Assembly (NCBI GenBank): GCA_027596195.1
Contig: JADGJG010000384.1
Span: forward strand, 1-21,823
Length of the DNA stretch: 21,823 nt
Reading direction: 5' to 3'
From: Podochytrium sp. JEL0797
Taxonomy: Eukaryota; Chytridiomycota; Chytridiomycetes; Chytridiales; Chytriomycetaceae
Of the stretch, positions 8,622 to 19,900 are shown one piece after another (within the stretch, counting starts at the first letter, position 1; each line of letters starts with the position of its first letter). The position numbers and the translations under genes were made by a program. The notes beneath the pieces are model-generated. The model was not told the origin of the DNA, did no database searches, and was given only the letters and a program-made list of their open reading frames with translations.

Positions 8622-9660
8622 ATGCTCATTACTCTCATCCTTGTCGCCTCGTCCAATTTTGTGAACGCCCTGCCAGCCAAACGTGCCGCGACAACCTTTG
8701 TTTCGGGTACCACCTGCTCGACATTCGGCCAATGGGCCTGCGACTCCACTTCAACGCAACTACTGCAATGCGCTTATGTGAACTCGAACTCGTTGACGTG
8801 GTATTTCTCTGGTGCTAGCTGGTGAGTTTGACCCGTTCTCTCTGGAATCATTCGGCCTCAAAACTGATCACCGCTACCCCCCTCACAGCTCTCTCTTGCC
8901 AAACGGCTCTGATACCGTCCCTGCTCCTGTACCTCAACCTCCAATCGTTCATCATCAGGTGCTCGATGAAGCCCTGCCTCCCGCGCCACCGCAAATCCCA
9001 CTTCCCCCAGTTTCCGTCCCGATTCAGGAACCCAACACTCCAGCACCAGTTGTTCTCGCACCTGTCCCACAACCACCTTCTGTGCCTGTTCCACAACCCG
9101 ATTCTCAATCAACCGTTGTTCCCGCCCCTGTCCCACAACCACCTCCTGCCCCTGTTCCACAACCCGATTCTCAAACACCCGTGGCCCCCGCACCGGTCCC
9201 ACAACCAGACACAGTCCCTCCCTCTGGCACAACAAGCTCTGCCAACGTTCTCATCAGCGGGTCTGGGTCCGGAACTTACTACTATGATGTCAACAACGCC
9301 GTATGCCCCGGAGCCCCACTGTACCCCGAAAACCAAGGCTACACGTCCTGCGAGCCTTCCACAGGCTACCAAACCCTCGCCTCCCGCAACACCAACTTCA
9401 TTGTCGCACTCGCAGTCGATCAAATGAACGGCAACAAGGCGAACCTGTGTGGGAAACGCGTGGTTGTGAAACACAATGGCCAAGTCGTTCCTGGCACGTT
9501 TGTCGTGTGGGACTCATGTGCCGCGTGCACGGGTGGGGTGAAATTGGACTTCAGTTTGAGCGCGTTGCAGCAGATTAGTTCGGATGCGTGTTTCCTCGGG
9601 GTTGTACCTGGGGTGAGTTGGGAGGTGACGGATGAGCAGGTGATTCCGTATGTTGCGTGA
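8622..9660 (+). CDS. Secreted CBM19-like plus expansin-like (DPBB) protein
   Basis: Two exons, 8622-8821 and 8889-9660, flank a 67-bp GT-AG intron (phase 2) and encode about 323 residues. Splicing restores the fourth cysteine of the CBM19-like module (Cys 32, 40, 50, 67), which supports the intron. Order: signal peptide (1-16), CBM19-like module (about 27-67), Pro-rich linker with 22-residue repeats (about 75-180), and an expansin/RlpA-like double-psi beta-barrel (about 183-323). The barrel shows GTYYYD, RNTNFIVALAVDQ, CGKRVVV, TFVVWDSC..C and DFS, the last in the place of the conserved Asp of this fold, then GVVPGVSWEV. No expansin C-terminal binding domain is present, so the N-terminal module probably does the binding. 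It is the intact counterpart of the frameshifted gene at 2173. The ATG context is weak (C at -3) but the signal peptide fixes the start. Confidence 0.82.
9061..9212 (+). repeat. 66-bp in-frame repeats in the Pro-rich linker
   Basis: Units start at 9061, 9127 and 9193 (the third is partial) and encode PVPQPPSVPVPQPDSQ-type segments of 22 residues. They are in frame and lengthen the linker between the binding module and the barrel. Confidence 0.8.
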
Positions 9661-9710
9661 AGGAGTGTGAAGTTGCAACTCATCTTTTTCCTGAATAAGG
9701 GGATGCATAG

Positions 9711-9716
9711 AATAAA
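9711..9716 (+). terminator. Polyadenylation signal (AATAAA)
   Basis: An AATAAA lies 50 bp after the stop of the expansin-like gene. It is only about 60 bp before the first recognisable SKI3 codons, which leaves little room for a SKI3 promoter and N-terminus. Confidence 0.45.
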
Positions 9717-9778
9717 GTTTTTTGAATTTTTTCTGGACATGCACGGAAACTCCCGCTTCGGCCCCAACACCACTGCGG

Positions 9779-12700
9779 TTCAATGCTCAGCTTCTTCTTG
9801 CCCTCGCGTGCCAAAGCCTCAAAGAATTCAAGGATGCCGAAAAGGCTTATCGCACTGCAAGTGATCTCAGCCAAAATACGATATTATTACTACAGTAGCG
9901 CATAAAGGAATTGATCTTTCGATAGGGCCTTGTTGCCCTGTTCGAACTCACCAACAACGAGGACGCTCTGAAGGAAACACTGATTGAGCTGCACGCCCTC
10001 CTGATTGCAACGTGAGGATATATAGTACTCCATCGTTTGCCCTAAACCTTTCTCGCAGTTCTCCTATCGACGCCAGCAAACTCACGCAAGTTACCTTCAA
10101 ACTAATCGCCCTCCTCGAGCAAGAAGAGGACGGGATCGAAGCCCTGCGCATCCTCGACTCAATTTCGTCCTTGGTCCTCGATCCTTCCTCGCCGCTCTTC
10201 AACCCCGAAATTCTCACAGAGCTCCAAACGTTCATTTCCTCTGCGGGAAGTCCCGAATCGCCGCAGATTTACCTTCTCGACAAGCTCATTCATCTGCAAG
10301 AAACGCACGATGCTGAAACCACAGAGAGAGAAGTCGCTTTGCGTCGTCGCCGTTTGGGAGCTGCCGATCTTGCCACCACGAAGCGGAATGTCGAATTCGA
10401 AGTCATTGCAAAGTCGAAGATTGATGTGTACTATACTGCGCTGCTTCCGTTATCGCGAGATGGCACTGAACGCGTGTTGGGTCTGAAGGAGAAGTTGGTC
10501 GATTTCCTCGTCAAAAAGGTCAAACACTGTCCCGTGAACGCCAAGGAATCCCATGTCGCGCAGATAACTTCATTTTTGACTCGATCGGATCCAGTGACTC
10601 GGTCGGTGGTGCCTTTCGAGTTTTTGATCAACACGGCCGATTGTCGCGCAGCAGGCGAATACGACTTGGAGACTGTAGCATTGGCTTCCAAGGCTTGCGA
10701 GTATACCGCAATCGGGCTGTCCGCTTCGGGCTACCTGAAGTGGAAACCAGAGGATTTTACGCTCGACGAGGCGATGGACGATTTGAACGTACGGCTCCCA
10801 CTTCTCGATTTCACAATTCCGCTTCGAGATTCTCACACAATCTCAACAGGAAAGCTTCGAACTGGAATCCCAATCTGTATTCACCACCCACGTCCTCTCG
10901 ACCTTGTCGTTTGAATCCAAAGACTTTGATCCTGCATCACGCTGTGCAAAAAGACCATCACACTCGTGAACCAAGTCAAAGCCGATTTCGGAATCGTGTT
11001 GAGCAGGTATATAAACGATCCGGCCTTGAATTCGAAACTGCGATCTTTCTCTGAACCACTTTTGCAACCAGCGTTTCCACCTCCATCGATACCCTCCTTG
11101 CCCAATCCTACATCTCTCTCGGCCCCAAATTCCATCAAGACGCCATCAAACTCTTCACCTCCCTCCTCGCCCGCAACCCAGACTCCCCCGACGCACTCCA
11201 CGGCATCGCTACCGCCTACACCATGGTCCAAAACTACACTGAGGCTCTCACGCACTTGACCCACCTCGCGCAGCTTGACCCTGAAAATGACGGCGTCGTG
11301 AGTGATATCGGATGGAACAAGTTCCTGATAGGAGACGATGGGACGGAGGATGACGCGTTGGAGTGGTGTTTACGCGCGTTGAGGATGAACGAGGCGTCGG
11401 CGCGTAACCATTACCGAGTGGGAAAAGTGTTGTGGTCCATGAACAACGGGGACTCAAAACTCCAAGCCTATCAACACTTTCTTCAATGTGTCAAATTGGA
11501 TGCTGGGTACCCCGGTGCATTCACAGCGATCGGCTTGTTTTGCTTTCAAGCTGATGGGAACCGTGCGCGTGCCAAAAAGTGTTTTGAAAAGGCGGTGGAC
11601 GTGGATGGGAAGGATGAAGAGGCGGTGGTGGAGCTGGTCAAGTTGTTGTTGGAGGATGACGAGGTTGAGCAAGCGAAGGGCGTGTTGATTGAGTTTGCGG
11701 GTTTGGTCAAGAGAAGTGCTGTTGCGTGGAGATACCTTGGGTTCATTTGTTTGGTGAGTTGAATGATTCTTCCTCGCGAGATGGGTGTTAATTCTGATCG
11801 CTCTTCAGAAAAACAACGAATTCCCCGACGCCATCACCCACTTCCAAACCTCCCTCCGCCTCGACACCAAATCCGTTTCCTCCTGGGAAGGACTCGCCGA
11901 ATCCTACGCCGAAGAAGGAAAGTACATGGCCGCCCTCAAAGCCTTCACGCGTGCGTTCGAGTTGGACCCTGCGAGCCTCTTTTCCGTGTACCAAAGCGCG
12001 CATATTAAGATGAAGCTTGGACTGTATAATGATGCGTTGGTTGATTTCGAAGTGGTGAAGCAGGCTGTGGTGGAGGGAGTCGCGACAGAGTTTTTGGTGC
12101 CGTGTTTCAAGAGCATGGCAGAATGTTACCTCGCGTCTGCGCGGGATCAATTTGAAAATGGGGCGGTGGGGGTGTGTTTGGATCGATTGAATTTGGCCGT
12201 GGAAGCGTGTTTGGTGGTGGTTGAAATGACGAAGGCGTACCAGTGTGTGTTCAAGATTTTGGGAGACGCTTGTATGGCGTTTTATGTGTACAGATCGGGA
12301 CATTTTGGGTTGGTGGATGTTGGGATGATTCGGAAGGGGTTGGAATTGGTGGGTAGTAAGGCGGGTGGTGGGGAGATTGGGATCGTTTCTGAGGATGGGA
12401 AGAGGTACGCGTTGGCACTTCACCTTGCTGCTGAGTCATACAAGATTGCGATTCATCTCTGCAACCGTGACGGGGGAGCTGCGGAATTCGCCCCCCTCCA
12501 ATCCGCACACCTCCACGACCTCGCCATGGCGTACCACTACCTGCACGAACTCCACTTATCGAATCGGGTTGAACCCGCAGACGAGGTGTACCTCAAGCTG
12601 TGTCTCGCGAGCATGTGGAAAGCGATGCACGCGGACCCGGACAATGAGAACCTGTGGAACTCGTTGGGTGTGTTTGCTGTGCGTGTGAATTCCAAGATTG

Positions 12701-15054
12701 CGCAACACGCGTTTATTAAGGCTGCCGAGTTCAACGAGAAAGTGAGTTGATGGATTCCTCCTGCTATTTTTAACTCACGAGTTTTTGATTTTTGATTTTT
12801 GCAAGGCTGTTGAACCATGGACAAACCTCGGATACTTTTACCACTTCAACTCCGACCACGACCTCGCCAAGCAAGCCTTCACGCGCGCGCAACTCATTGA
12901 CCCCGAAAACTGTCTCAGCTGGTACGGCCAAGCGCTCATCAACTCTATCACGGACACCTCCTCCCCAGACCTCCTGGACCTCTTTGACCACGCCAACGAC
13001 CTCGCGCAAGGCCAGAACCTCGAAGTTTCGTATTCGTACGCTTTGTCGGAGTATCAACGTCACGTGGGGCGTTTGGAAGCTGATGCGAGTGGGTTGGCGG
13101 ATCCGGTGTTTAGCATGCTCAAGTTTTGTGAGATTAGTAGTAATGATTCGGCTGGGTTTACGCTGTTGGGGTTGTTGAGGGAGAAGCAAGGGTTGTGGGA
13201 AGAAGCTGTGCGGGCTTTTGGACGCGCGGTGGAGATTCTCCGCGGCAGTGGGGAGGGAGTGTTGCTGTCGGGTGGGTTGGTGAATTACGCGAGGAGTTTG
13301 TGCAGCGCTGGAATGTATGCGGATTCTATCACTGTGTATCAAGAGTTGTTTGGATCCACGCAAGGAGACGTATTAGCGCGTGTTGGGTTTGGAGTCGCGT
13401 TGTTTTTCGAAGAAAGGCTCGAGGAGAGTTTGTCTTCGTTTCAGGAAGCGTTGAATATGTTGGAGGCGATGGATTCACCGGATGTGTTGTTGCAGAACAA
13501 GGTGGGGGTTTTGTTGAGTCAGGTGTTGTATGCGTTGGGATCGGAGGTGCATTTGGAGTTGGCGAAGGATCAGTTGATGCAATGGTTTGTTGGTTCTTTT
13601 TCGTATCGTTGATTTTGCAATAATGCTGATTTTTGTTTCAGTATCGGCCGCTCGAACGGATTCCCTCAAGCCCTTCTGTCCCTCCTTGCGCTTGGAATCG
13701 CGACCCAAAACGACGCGTTGGCGCACGGTGCTGCGGCGGAGCTCATTCAGGAGAAACCAGACAACTTGGTTGGATTGGAGTCCGACAGAAACGCGCTTTT
13801 GTCTCGATACTTCCTCCTTCAAGGAGCAACCAAATTGAGTCGTGGGTTCTTGGCCAAGAATATCCATCAGGCTCCTTGGAAGGCGGCGGGTTGGTTGATG
13901 CTTTCAGATAATATTGCGCGGTATGTGACACTTGTTTTGAAATTCGGTTCGAGTTTTTAGTGCTGACTGGTTCCTTTTTTTTGATAGTTACGCCCCCGAG
14001 ATTCAAGAACCTCTCATTACGATCGCGAAATCCGCCTCTCTATTCCAACACTCGAACGGAAAATCATCTCCCATCTCTGCCCGCGAACGCGCTTTGATCC
14101 AACAATCTCTCGGCCACGCGCTCCTGGCGCGCAAACCGGTTTCCGTTTCCAAATATTCTCCCACTTCTCGCTCATCAATCCACTCCGCAATTCATTCGAA
14201 CCCATCCAATGCTCGCATGTGGCTCTCGCTTGGAATCGAGCTCCGCGCCAAATCCGCCACCGAGACCGCTTTCTCCTCCGAAACCGCAGAAGCTCTCACC
14301 CAAACCACCGAAATTATTTGCCGCGCCGCCTCTTCCTTATCCTCCACAACACCCTTGGACGTTGCCTGGGCCGCCCTCCTCCTCGCGGACTCGAGCGTAA
14401 TCCGCGGGCTCGCGTTCTGGAGCTCGGGATATGAGGATGCAGCGCATGAGGTGTGGCAGGGCGTGTTGCAGAGTACGGAAGACGCGCGCACGGACACGGG
14501 GTGTGGCGATCGCAGGGTGATGGCGATGGGGTATGCCGTAGGAGCGAGGGCGTTGTATGCGATGGGGGAGACGGGGGCCGCGTTTGGAGCGTATCGAAAT
14601 GCGGTGGAGTGTGTTCCGGAGTTGGTTTCTGTGTGGGAGGTTTGCTGCTTCTCGACTCATGGTGTGAGTGTTGGGTCTGAATTCTTTTTTCTCGCAACCA
14701 CAGGAACTCGCAACCGCGTATTTGAACCAGAACCGACTCCACCAATCAACCCTCACCCTCCGCCATGCCCTTTCCAACTCCACCGCCACCGCGACCCAAT
14801 CCATCCTCCTTGCGCGTCTCGCCCAACTCTACCTCATGACTCAAAACGGACCCGAATCCACTGCCGTGTTGGAACAACTCAAATCTCTGGACGGAGGGTC
14901 CGATGAGATTCGACTCCTTGAGTGCGTTGGGATGATGCAGTTTGGGAACGCGGGCGCGTTGGGAAAGACGAGGAAGGTTGTGGCTGCGGTTTTGGAGGAG
15001 GATGAGACATGTGGGTGGGCGGAATGGGTGAATGAGAAAGTGAATGCGTGTTGA
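9779..15054 (+). CDS. SKI3: SKI3/TTC37-like TPR scaffold of the Ski complex
   Basis: A tetratricopeptide-repeat protein of about 1,590 residues, near the 1,430-1,560 of yeast Ski3 and human TTC37. In the family it scaffolds the Ski2 helicase and Ski8 and feeds RNA to the cytoplasmic exosome. Exons I read: 9779-9894, 9926-10011, 10059-10788, 10829-11006, 11072-11753, 11809-12741, 12806-13584, 13642-13920, 13988-14639, 14704-15054; all introns are GT-AG, 31-67 bp. TPR helices are clear, for example LLLALACQSLKEFKDAEKAY (N-terminal), DALHGIATAYTMVQNYTEAL, WEGLAESYAEEGKYMAALKA and WTNLGYFYHFNSDHDLAKQA. Three problems: no start codon or first exon is found before 9779; the 9895-9925 intron leaves the frame one base off at GGG (9925-9927); and the frame needs one more A in the A-run near 10950. 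Everything from 12008 onward is present again 4,908 bp downstream. Confidence 0.78.
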
Positions 15055-15373
15055 AGCTTTTTGAAACTGATGCGTGAATAAAGCGGATTTGCTTTATTTT
15101 CTTTTTTGGTTACGCCAAGTTGATCGCGTACACTTGATGGTGTGTGGTCGAATTCCACCGCATATCCTGGCTCGGGCTCATATAAACTGGCCTGCCCGGT
15201 ATTAGCCTGTGCGGGTGTGAAGAATTTAACCAAATCGATCGATTGCTCCGCAGGTCCTAATAGGATTTAACACAATGTTGAATTAGACGAAAATTAAGCC
15301 CAAATTTAATCTTCATGAGTTGGTTGAGGACATATAAAACAAAAAGAAGAGTCCTTATGATATTATGAAATGT
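15055..15373. other. Convergent intergenic region between SKI3 and the Arb2-like gene
   Basis: These 319 bp hold the 3' ends of two convergent genes. An AATAAA at 15077-15082 fits SKI3 polyadenylation. No RNA gene is supported. Confidence 0.5.
15077..15082 (+). terminator. Polyadenylation signal (AATAAA) of SKI3
   Basis: The hexamer lies 23 bp past the SKI3 stop codon. It is repeated at 19985-19990 in the second copy. Confidence 0.5.
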
Positions 15374-16548
15374 CTACTTTTTGACACATTCATCCAGATA
15401 CTGAAACACCTCATTGATTGCAACCACGGTTGTTTGATCGTGTTGCGTGGTACCTGACGAAGAGAATCAGCGTTGAAAGAAGAAAGGGTCAGGAATAAAG
15501 AAATATACCTGCAGAAACGCGCTTCAATCCATTCGAATCAGAACCCAACTCGGTTCCCAACGGTTCATTGCTTTGGACCCAGTTGATTGCAATCTTGCCA
15601 AACAAATCGGTTGATTCCGGCGGCGGCGCGTCCGTCATGCCACGCGCGGCACTACAAACAAAAGTTTCACGACTCTAAGTACTGGAACTATTCCAAAAGG
15701 TACACACCGCGACATCAAAAACATCAATCCTCCGCCCCTGCCATGCACGGAATCTGTCAACGCGATTCCCTTGAGTTTTGCAAACGACGACGCGTCCGAT
15801 TCCTGCAGCAAACGCTGCATGCACACGCCGCCGTAACTGTGCGCGACAGCAATCATGCAGGGAGCTGCAGAGGGTTCAATCAATTGGTGCCAAATATAGG
15901 AAACGTGTTGCTCGGGCGACTCGCTGCCGCGGATGGGGCTGCCATTGATGGCGTTCAAGTTGGAGTTGAGGAGTATCACGTTAAAGCCGAGGGACTGGGC
16001 GCGTTGGACGTATTCCATCATGCTTCCTTTTTTGACGGATTCGTTGATGACTATTTTGCGGCTGTAGTGATGATTGGTGTTGTTGGCGGTTTCAGCGTGC
16101 GGTTGGGGCCCAGAGCGCAAGTTTTTTTCGGATTGACTCACGCCCATTGGCCAATCTCGATGGAAATTCCGGGGACCAGCATGAGGAGCGGTTTGTCGGT
16201 GCATGTAAGGGCGTCTGGGCTGATTCAGGGTTAAATTGGGGGTGGGGGAGGGGGTTCTGACCTCATCAAAACTTCATTAGTTGGCTCGCCCTCTTTAGCA
16301 TCCAACGGGACCGTTTGCTTGATCAATCCACAATCCCGCTGCAGTCGCTCGCTAATGAGCTTCGTGAGGAGTCCTTTGGGGGGTTCAGATCCGATTCAAA
16401 TTGAACGAATTGAGAAACCTCCAATCGCCTCGTAGTTCTTTTGTGTCGTGAAAGCAAAGGGCGATCCGTCGAGCCCTTCGAGCTTATTGGTAGTGTCGTT
16501 GATTTTGTATCCAAAGCCTGACAGAACGACGGCGGCTGATGCTCCCAT
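15374..16548 (-). CDS. Arb2/FAM172-domain protein (copy 1)
   Basis: Six exons read leftward: 16548-16419, 16373-16262, 16219-16142, 16061-15708, 15651-15509 and 15453-15374. The GT-AG introns are 42-80 bp and all phases join. The product is about 298 residues; an in-frame ATG at 16587 would add 13. Landmarks in order match Arb2 domains: GFGYKIND near the N-terminus, YEAIGG, LLMLVPGIS, GQWARKIVINESVKKGSM, a long GFNVILLNSNLN strand, PIRGSESPEQHVSYIW, VAHSYGGVCMQRLL (nucleophile-elbow-like Ser as in alpha/beta hydrolases), ALTDSVHG and AINWVQSNEPLGTEL. In fission yeast Arb2 belongs to the Argonaute siRNA chaperone complex; animal FAM172A acts in co-transcriptional and splicing regulation. The exact role here is unknown. 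The domain is nearly the whole protein. It is convergent with SKI3. Confidence 0.8.
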
Positions 16549-16587
16549 AATTTTTCTGGCGTCCTTTTTTCTTTTTTGTATCAGCAT

Positions 16588-16915
16588 CGATCAGCGAAGA
16601 AACCATTATTCCGGCTTCGCAATAATCAATCTTTAATAACTGTCATCTTCTTTCTTCACTCCTTCTTTCCTCTTCCTTCTCAAAAAATACAGTACCTTTC
16701 ATTATTTTGTAAGCAATTTCTGACTCCGACGACGCGACCAATCCTTGAATTTGGCAGGTATAATAGACGATAACGGGGGGGGAGGGGGGGGGGGTGGCGT
16801 CAATTGGTGGGATTGCTGCGATATGCGGTGATGTTGTGGCTGGATGGAATCAGTGCTGCGCATGCTTTTATAACAACAGGTTCTGTCAAACGCGAGATCC
16901 AGATGGCCCAGCACT
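16588..16915. other. Upstream region of the Arb2-like gene and right end of the repeat unit
   Basis: This is the presumed promoter side of the Arb2-like gene: pyrimidine-rich sequence to about 16700, then the G-tract at 16775-16797. A minus-strand frame through the tract reads a Pro run and has no family signal. The unit ends at 16915. Confidence 0.5.
16775..16797 (+). repeat. G-tract (G8-A-G11-T-GG), possible G-quadruplex
   Basis: Eight Gs, one A, eleven Gs, one T and two Gs lie in a row, 118 bases before the unit junction. The same tract with identical run lengths recurs at 21683-21705. Such tracts can form G-quadruplexes and are hard to sequence and assemble. Confidence 0.85.
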
Positions 16916-19900
16916 AGATGAAGCTTGGACTGTATAATGATGCGTTGGTTGATTTCGAAGTGGTGAAGCAGGCTGTGGTGGAGGGAGTCGCGACAGAGTT
17001 TTTGGTGCCGTGTTTCAAGAGCATGGCAGAATGTTACCTCGCGTCTGCGCGGGATCAATTTGAAAATGGGGCGGTGGGGGTGTGTTTGGATCGATTGAAT
17101 TTGGCCGTGGAAGCGTGTTTGGTGGTGGTTGAAATGACGAAGGCGTACCAGTGTGTGTTCAAGATTTTGGGAGACGCTTGTATGGCGTTTTATGTGTACA
17201 GATCGGGACATTTTGGGTTGGTGGATGTTGGGATGATTCGGAAGGGGTTGGAATTGGTGGGTAGTAAGGCGGGTGGTGGGGAGATTGGGATCGTTTCTGA
17301 GGATGGGAAGAGGTACGCGTTGGCACTTCACCTTGCTGCTGAGTCATACAAGATTGCGATTCATCTCTGCAACCGTGACGGGGGAGCTGCGGAATTCGCC
17401 CCCCTCCAATCCGCACACCTCCACGACCTCGCCATGGCGTACCACTACCTGCACGAACTCCACTTATCGAATCGGGTTGAACCCGCAGACGAGGTGTACC
17501 TCAAGCTGTGTCTCGCGAGCATGTGGAAAGCGATGCACGCGGACCCGGACAATGAGAACCTGTGGAACTCGTTGGGTGTGTTTGCTGTGCGTGTGAATTC
17601 CAAGATTGCGCAACACGCGTTTATTAAGGCTGCCGAGTTCAACGAGAAAGTGAGTTGATGGATTCCTCCTGCTATTTTTAACTCACGAGTTTTTGATTTT
17701 TGATTTTTGCAAGGCTGTTGAACCATGGACAAACCTCGGATACTTTTACCACTTCAACTCCGACCACGACCTCGCCAAGCAAGCCTTCACGCGCGCGCAA
17801 CTCATTGACCCCGAAAACTGTCTCAGCTGGTACGGCCAAGCGCTCATCAACTCTATCACGGACACCTCCTCCCCAGACCTCCTGGACCTCTTTGACCACG
17901 CCAACGACCTCGCGCAAGGCCAGAACCTCGAAGTTTCGTATTCGTACGCTTTGTCGGAGTATCAACGTCACGTGGGGCGTTTGGAAGCTGATGCGAGTGG
18001 GTTGGCGGATCCGGTGTTTAGCATGCTCAAGTTTTGTGAGATTAGTAGTAATGATTCGGCTGGGTTTACGCTGTTGGGGTTGTTGAGGGAGAAGCAAGGG
18101 TTGTGGGAAGAAGCTGTGCGGGCTTTTGGACGCGCGGTGGAGATTCTCCGCGGCAGTGGGGAGGGAGTGTTGCTGTCGGGTGGGTTGGTGAATTACGCGA
18201 GGAGTTTGTGCAGCGCTGGAATGTATGCGGATTCTATCACTGTGTATCAAGAGTTGTTTGGATCCACGCAAGGAGACGTATTAGCGCGTGTTGGGTTTGG
18301 AGTCGCGTTGTTTTTCGAAGAAAGGCTCGAGGAGAGTTTGTCTTCGTTTCAGGAAGCGTTGAATATGTTGGAGGCGATGGATTCACCGGATGTGTTGTTG
18401 CAGAACAAGGTGGGGGTTTTGTTGAGTCAGGTGTTGTATGCGTTGGGATCGGAGGTGCATTTGGAGTTGGCGAAGGATCAGTTGATGCAATGGTTTGTTG
18501 GTTCTTTTTCGTATCGTTGATTTTGCAATAATGCTGATTTTTGTTTCAGTATCGGCCGCTCGAACGGATTCCCTCAAGCCCTTCTGTCCCTCCTTGCGCT
18601 TGGAATCGCGACCCAAAACGACGCGTTGGCGCACGGTGCTGCGGCGGAGCTCATTCAGGAGAAACCAGACAACTTGGTTGGATTGGAGTCCGACAGAAAC
18701 GCGCTTTTGTCTCGATACTTCCTCCTTCAAGGAGCAACCAAATTGAGTCGTGGGTTCTTGGCCAAGAATATCCATCAGGCTCCTTGGAAGGCGGCGGGTT
18801 GGTTGATGCTTTCAGATAATATTGCGCGGTATGTGACACTTGTTTTGAAATTCGGTTCGAGTTTTTAGTGCTGACTGGTTCCTTTTTTTTGATAGTTACG
18901 CCCCCGAGATTCAAGAACCTCTCATTACGATCGCGAAATCCGCCTCTCTATTCCAACACTCGAACGGAAAATCATCTCCCATCTCTGCCCGCGAACGCGC
19001 TTTGATCCAACAATCTCTCGGCCACGCGCTCCTGGCGCGCAAACCGGTTTCCGTTTCCAAATATTCTCCCACTTCTCGCTCATCAATCCACTCCGCAATT
19101 CATTCGAACCCATCCAATGCTCGCATGTGGCTCTCGCTTGGAATCGAGCTCCGCGCCAAATCCGCCACCGAGACCGCTTTCTCCTCCGAAACCGCAGAAG
19201 CTCTCACCCAAACCACCGAAATTATTTGCCGCGCCGCCTCTTCCTTATCCTCCACAACACCCTTGGACGTTGCCTGGGCCGCCCTCCTCCTCGCGGACTC
19301 GAGCGTAATCCGCGGGCTCGCGTTCTGGAGCTCGGGATATGAGGATGCAGCGCATGAGGTGTGGCAGGGCGTGTTGCAGAGTACGGAAGACGCGCGCACG
19401 GACACGGGGTGTGGCGATCGCAGGGTGATGGCGATGGGGTATGCCGTAGGAGCGAGGGCGTTGTATGCGATGGGGGAGACGGGGGCCGCGTTTGGAGCGT
19501 ATCGAAATGCGGTGGAGTGTGTTCCGGAGTTGGTTTCTGTGTGGGAGGTTTGCTGCTTCTCGACTCATGGTGTGAGTGTTGGGTCTGAATTCTTTTTTCT
19601 CGCAACCACAGGAACTCGCAACCGCGTATTTGAACCAGAACCGACTCCACCAATCAACCCTCACCCTCCGCCATGCCCTTTCCAACTCCACCGCCACCGC
19701 GACCCAATCCATCCTCCTTGCGCGTCTCGCCCAACTCTACCTCATGACTCAAAACGGACCCGAATCCACTGCCGTGTTGGAACAACTCAAATCTCTGGAC
19801 GGAGGGTCCGATGAGATTCGACTCCTTGAGTGCGTTGGGATGATGCAGTTTGGGAACGCGGGCGCGTTGGGAAAGACGAGGAAGGTTGTGGCTGCGGTTT

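Larger units (their letters stand above)
12008..16915 (+). repeat. 4,908-bp tandem duplication, copy 1
   Basis: It covers the 3' two thirds of SKI3, the SKI3/Arb2 intergenic region, the whole Arb2-like gene and about 0.3 kb beyond. Every reading frame in it recurs with an offset of exactly 4,908 bases and the same translation; spot checks of introns and intergenic DNA show no difference. The left edge lies inside a SKI3 codon (bases agatgaag begin the unit; the preceding base differs between copies). Confidence 0.97.

Noticed and set aside
11788..12423. 211-residue minus-strand frame with His/Arg-rich composition
   Set aside because: Shadow of SKI3 exons; no domain, composition explained by codon bias of the plus strand.
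15137..15170. tRNA-like T-arm (gtgg-tcgaatt-ccac)
   Set aside because: The loop differs from the TTCGA consensus, and no matching D-arm, anticodon arm or acceptor stem is seen around it.
15587..16234. 215-residue plus-strand frame (also at 20495-21142)
   Set aside because: It is antisense to the main exons of the Arb2-like gene, whose spliced minus-strand product has clear conserved motifs.
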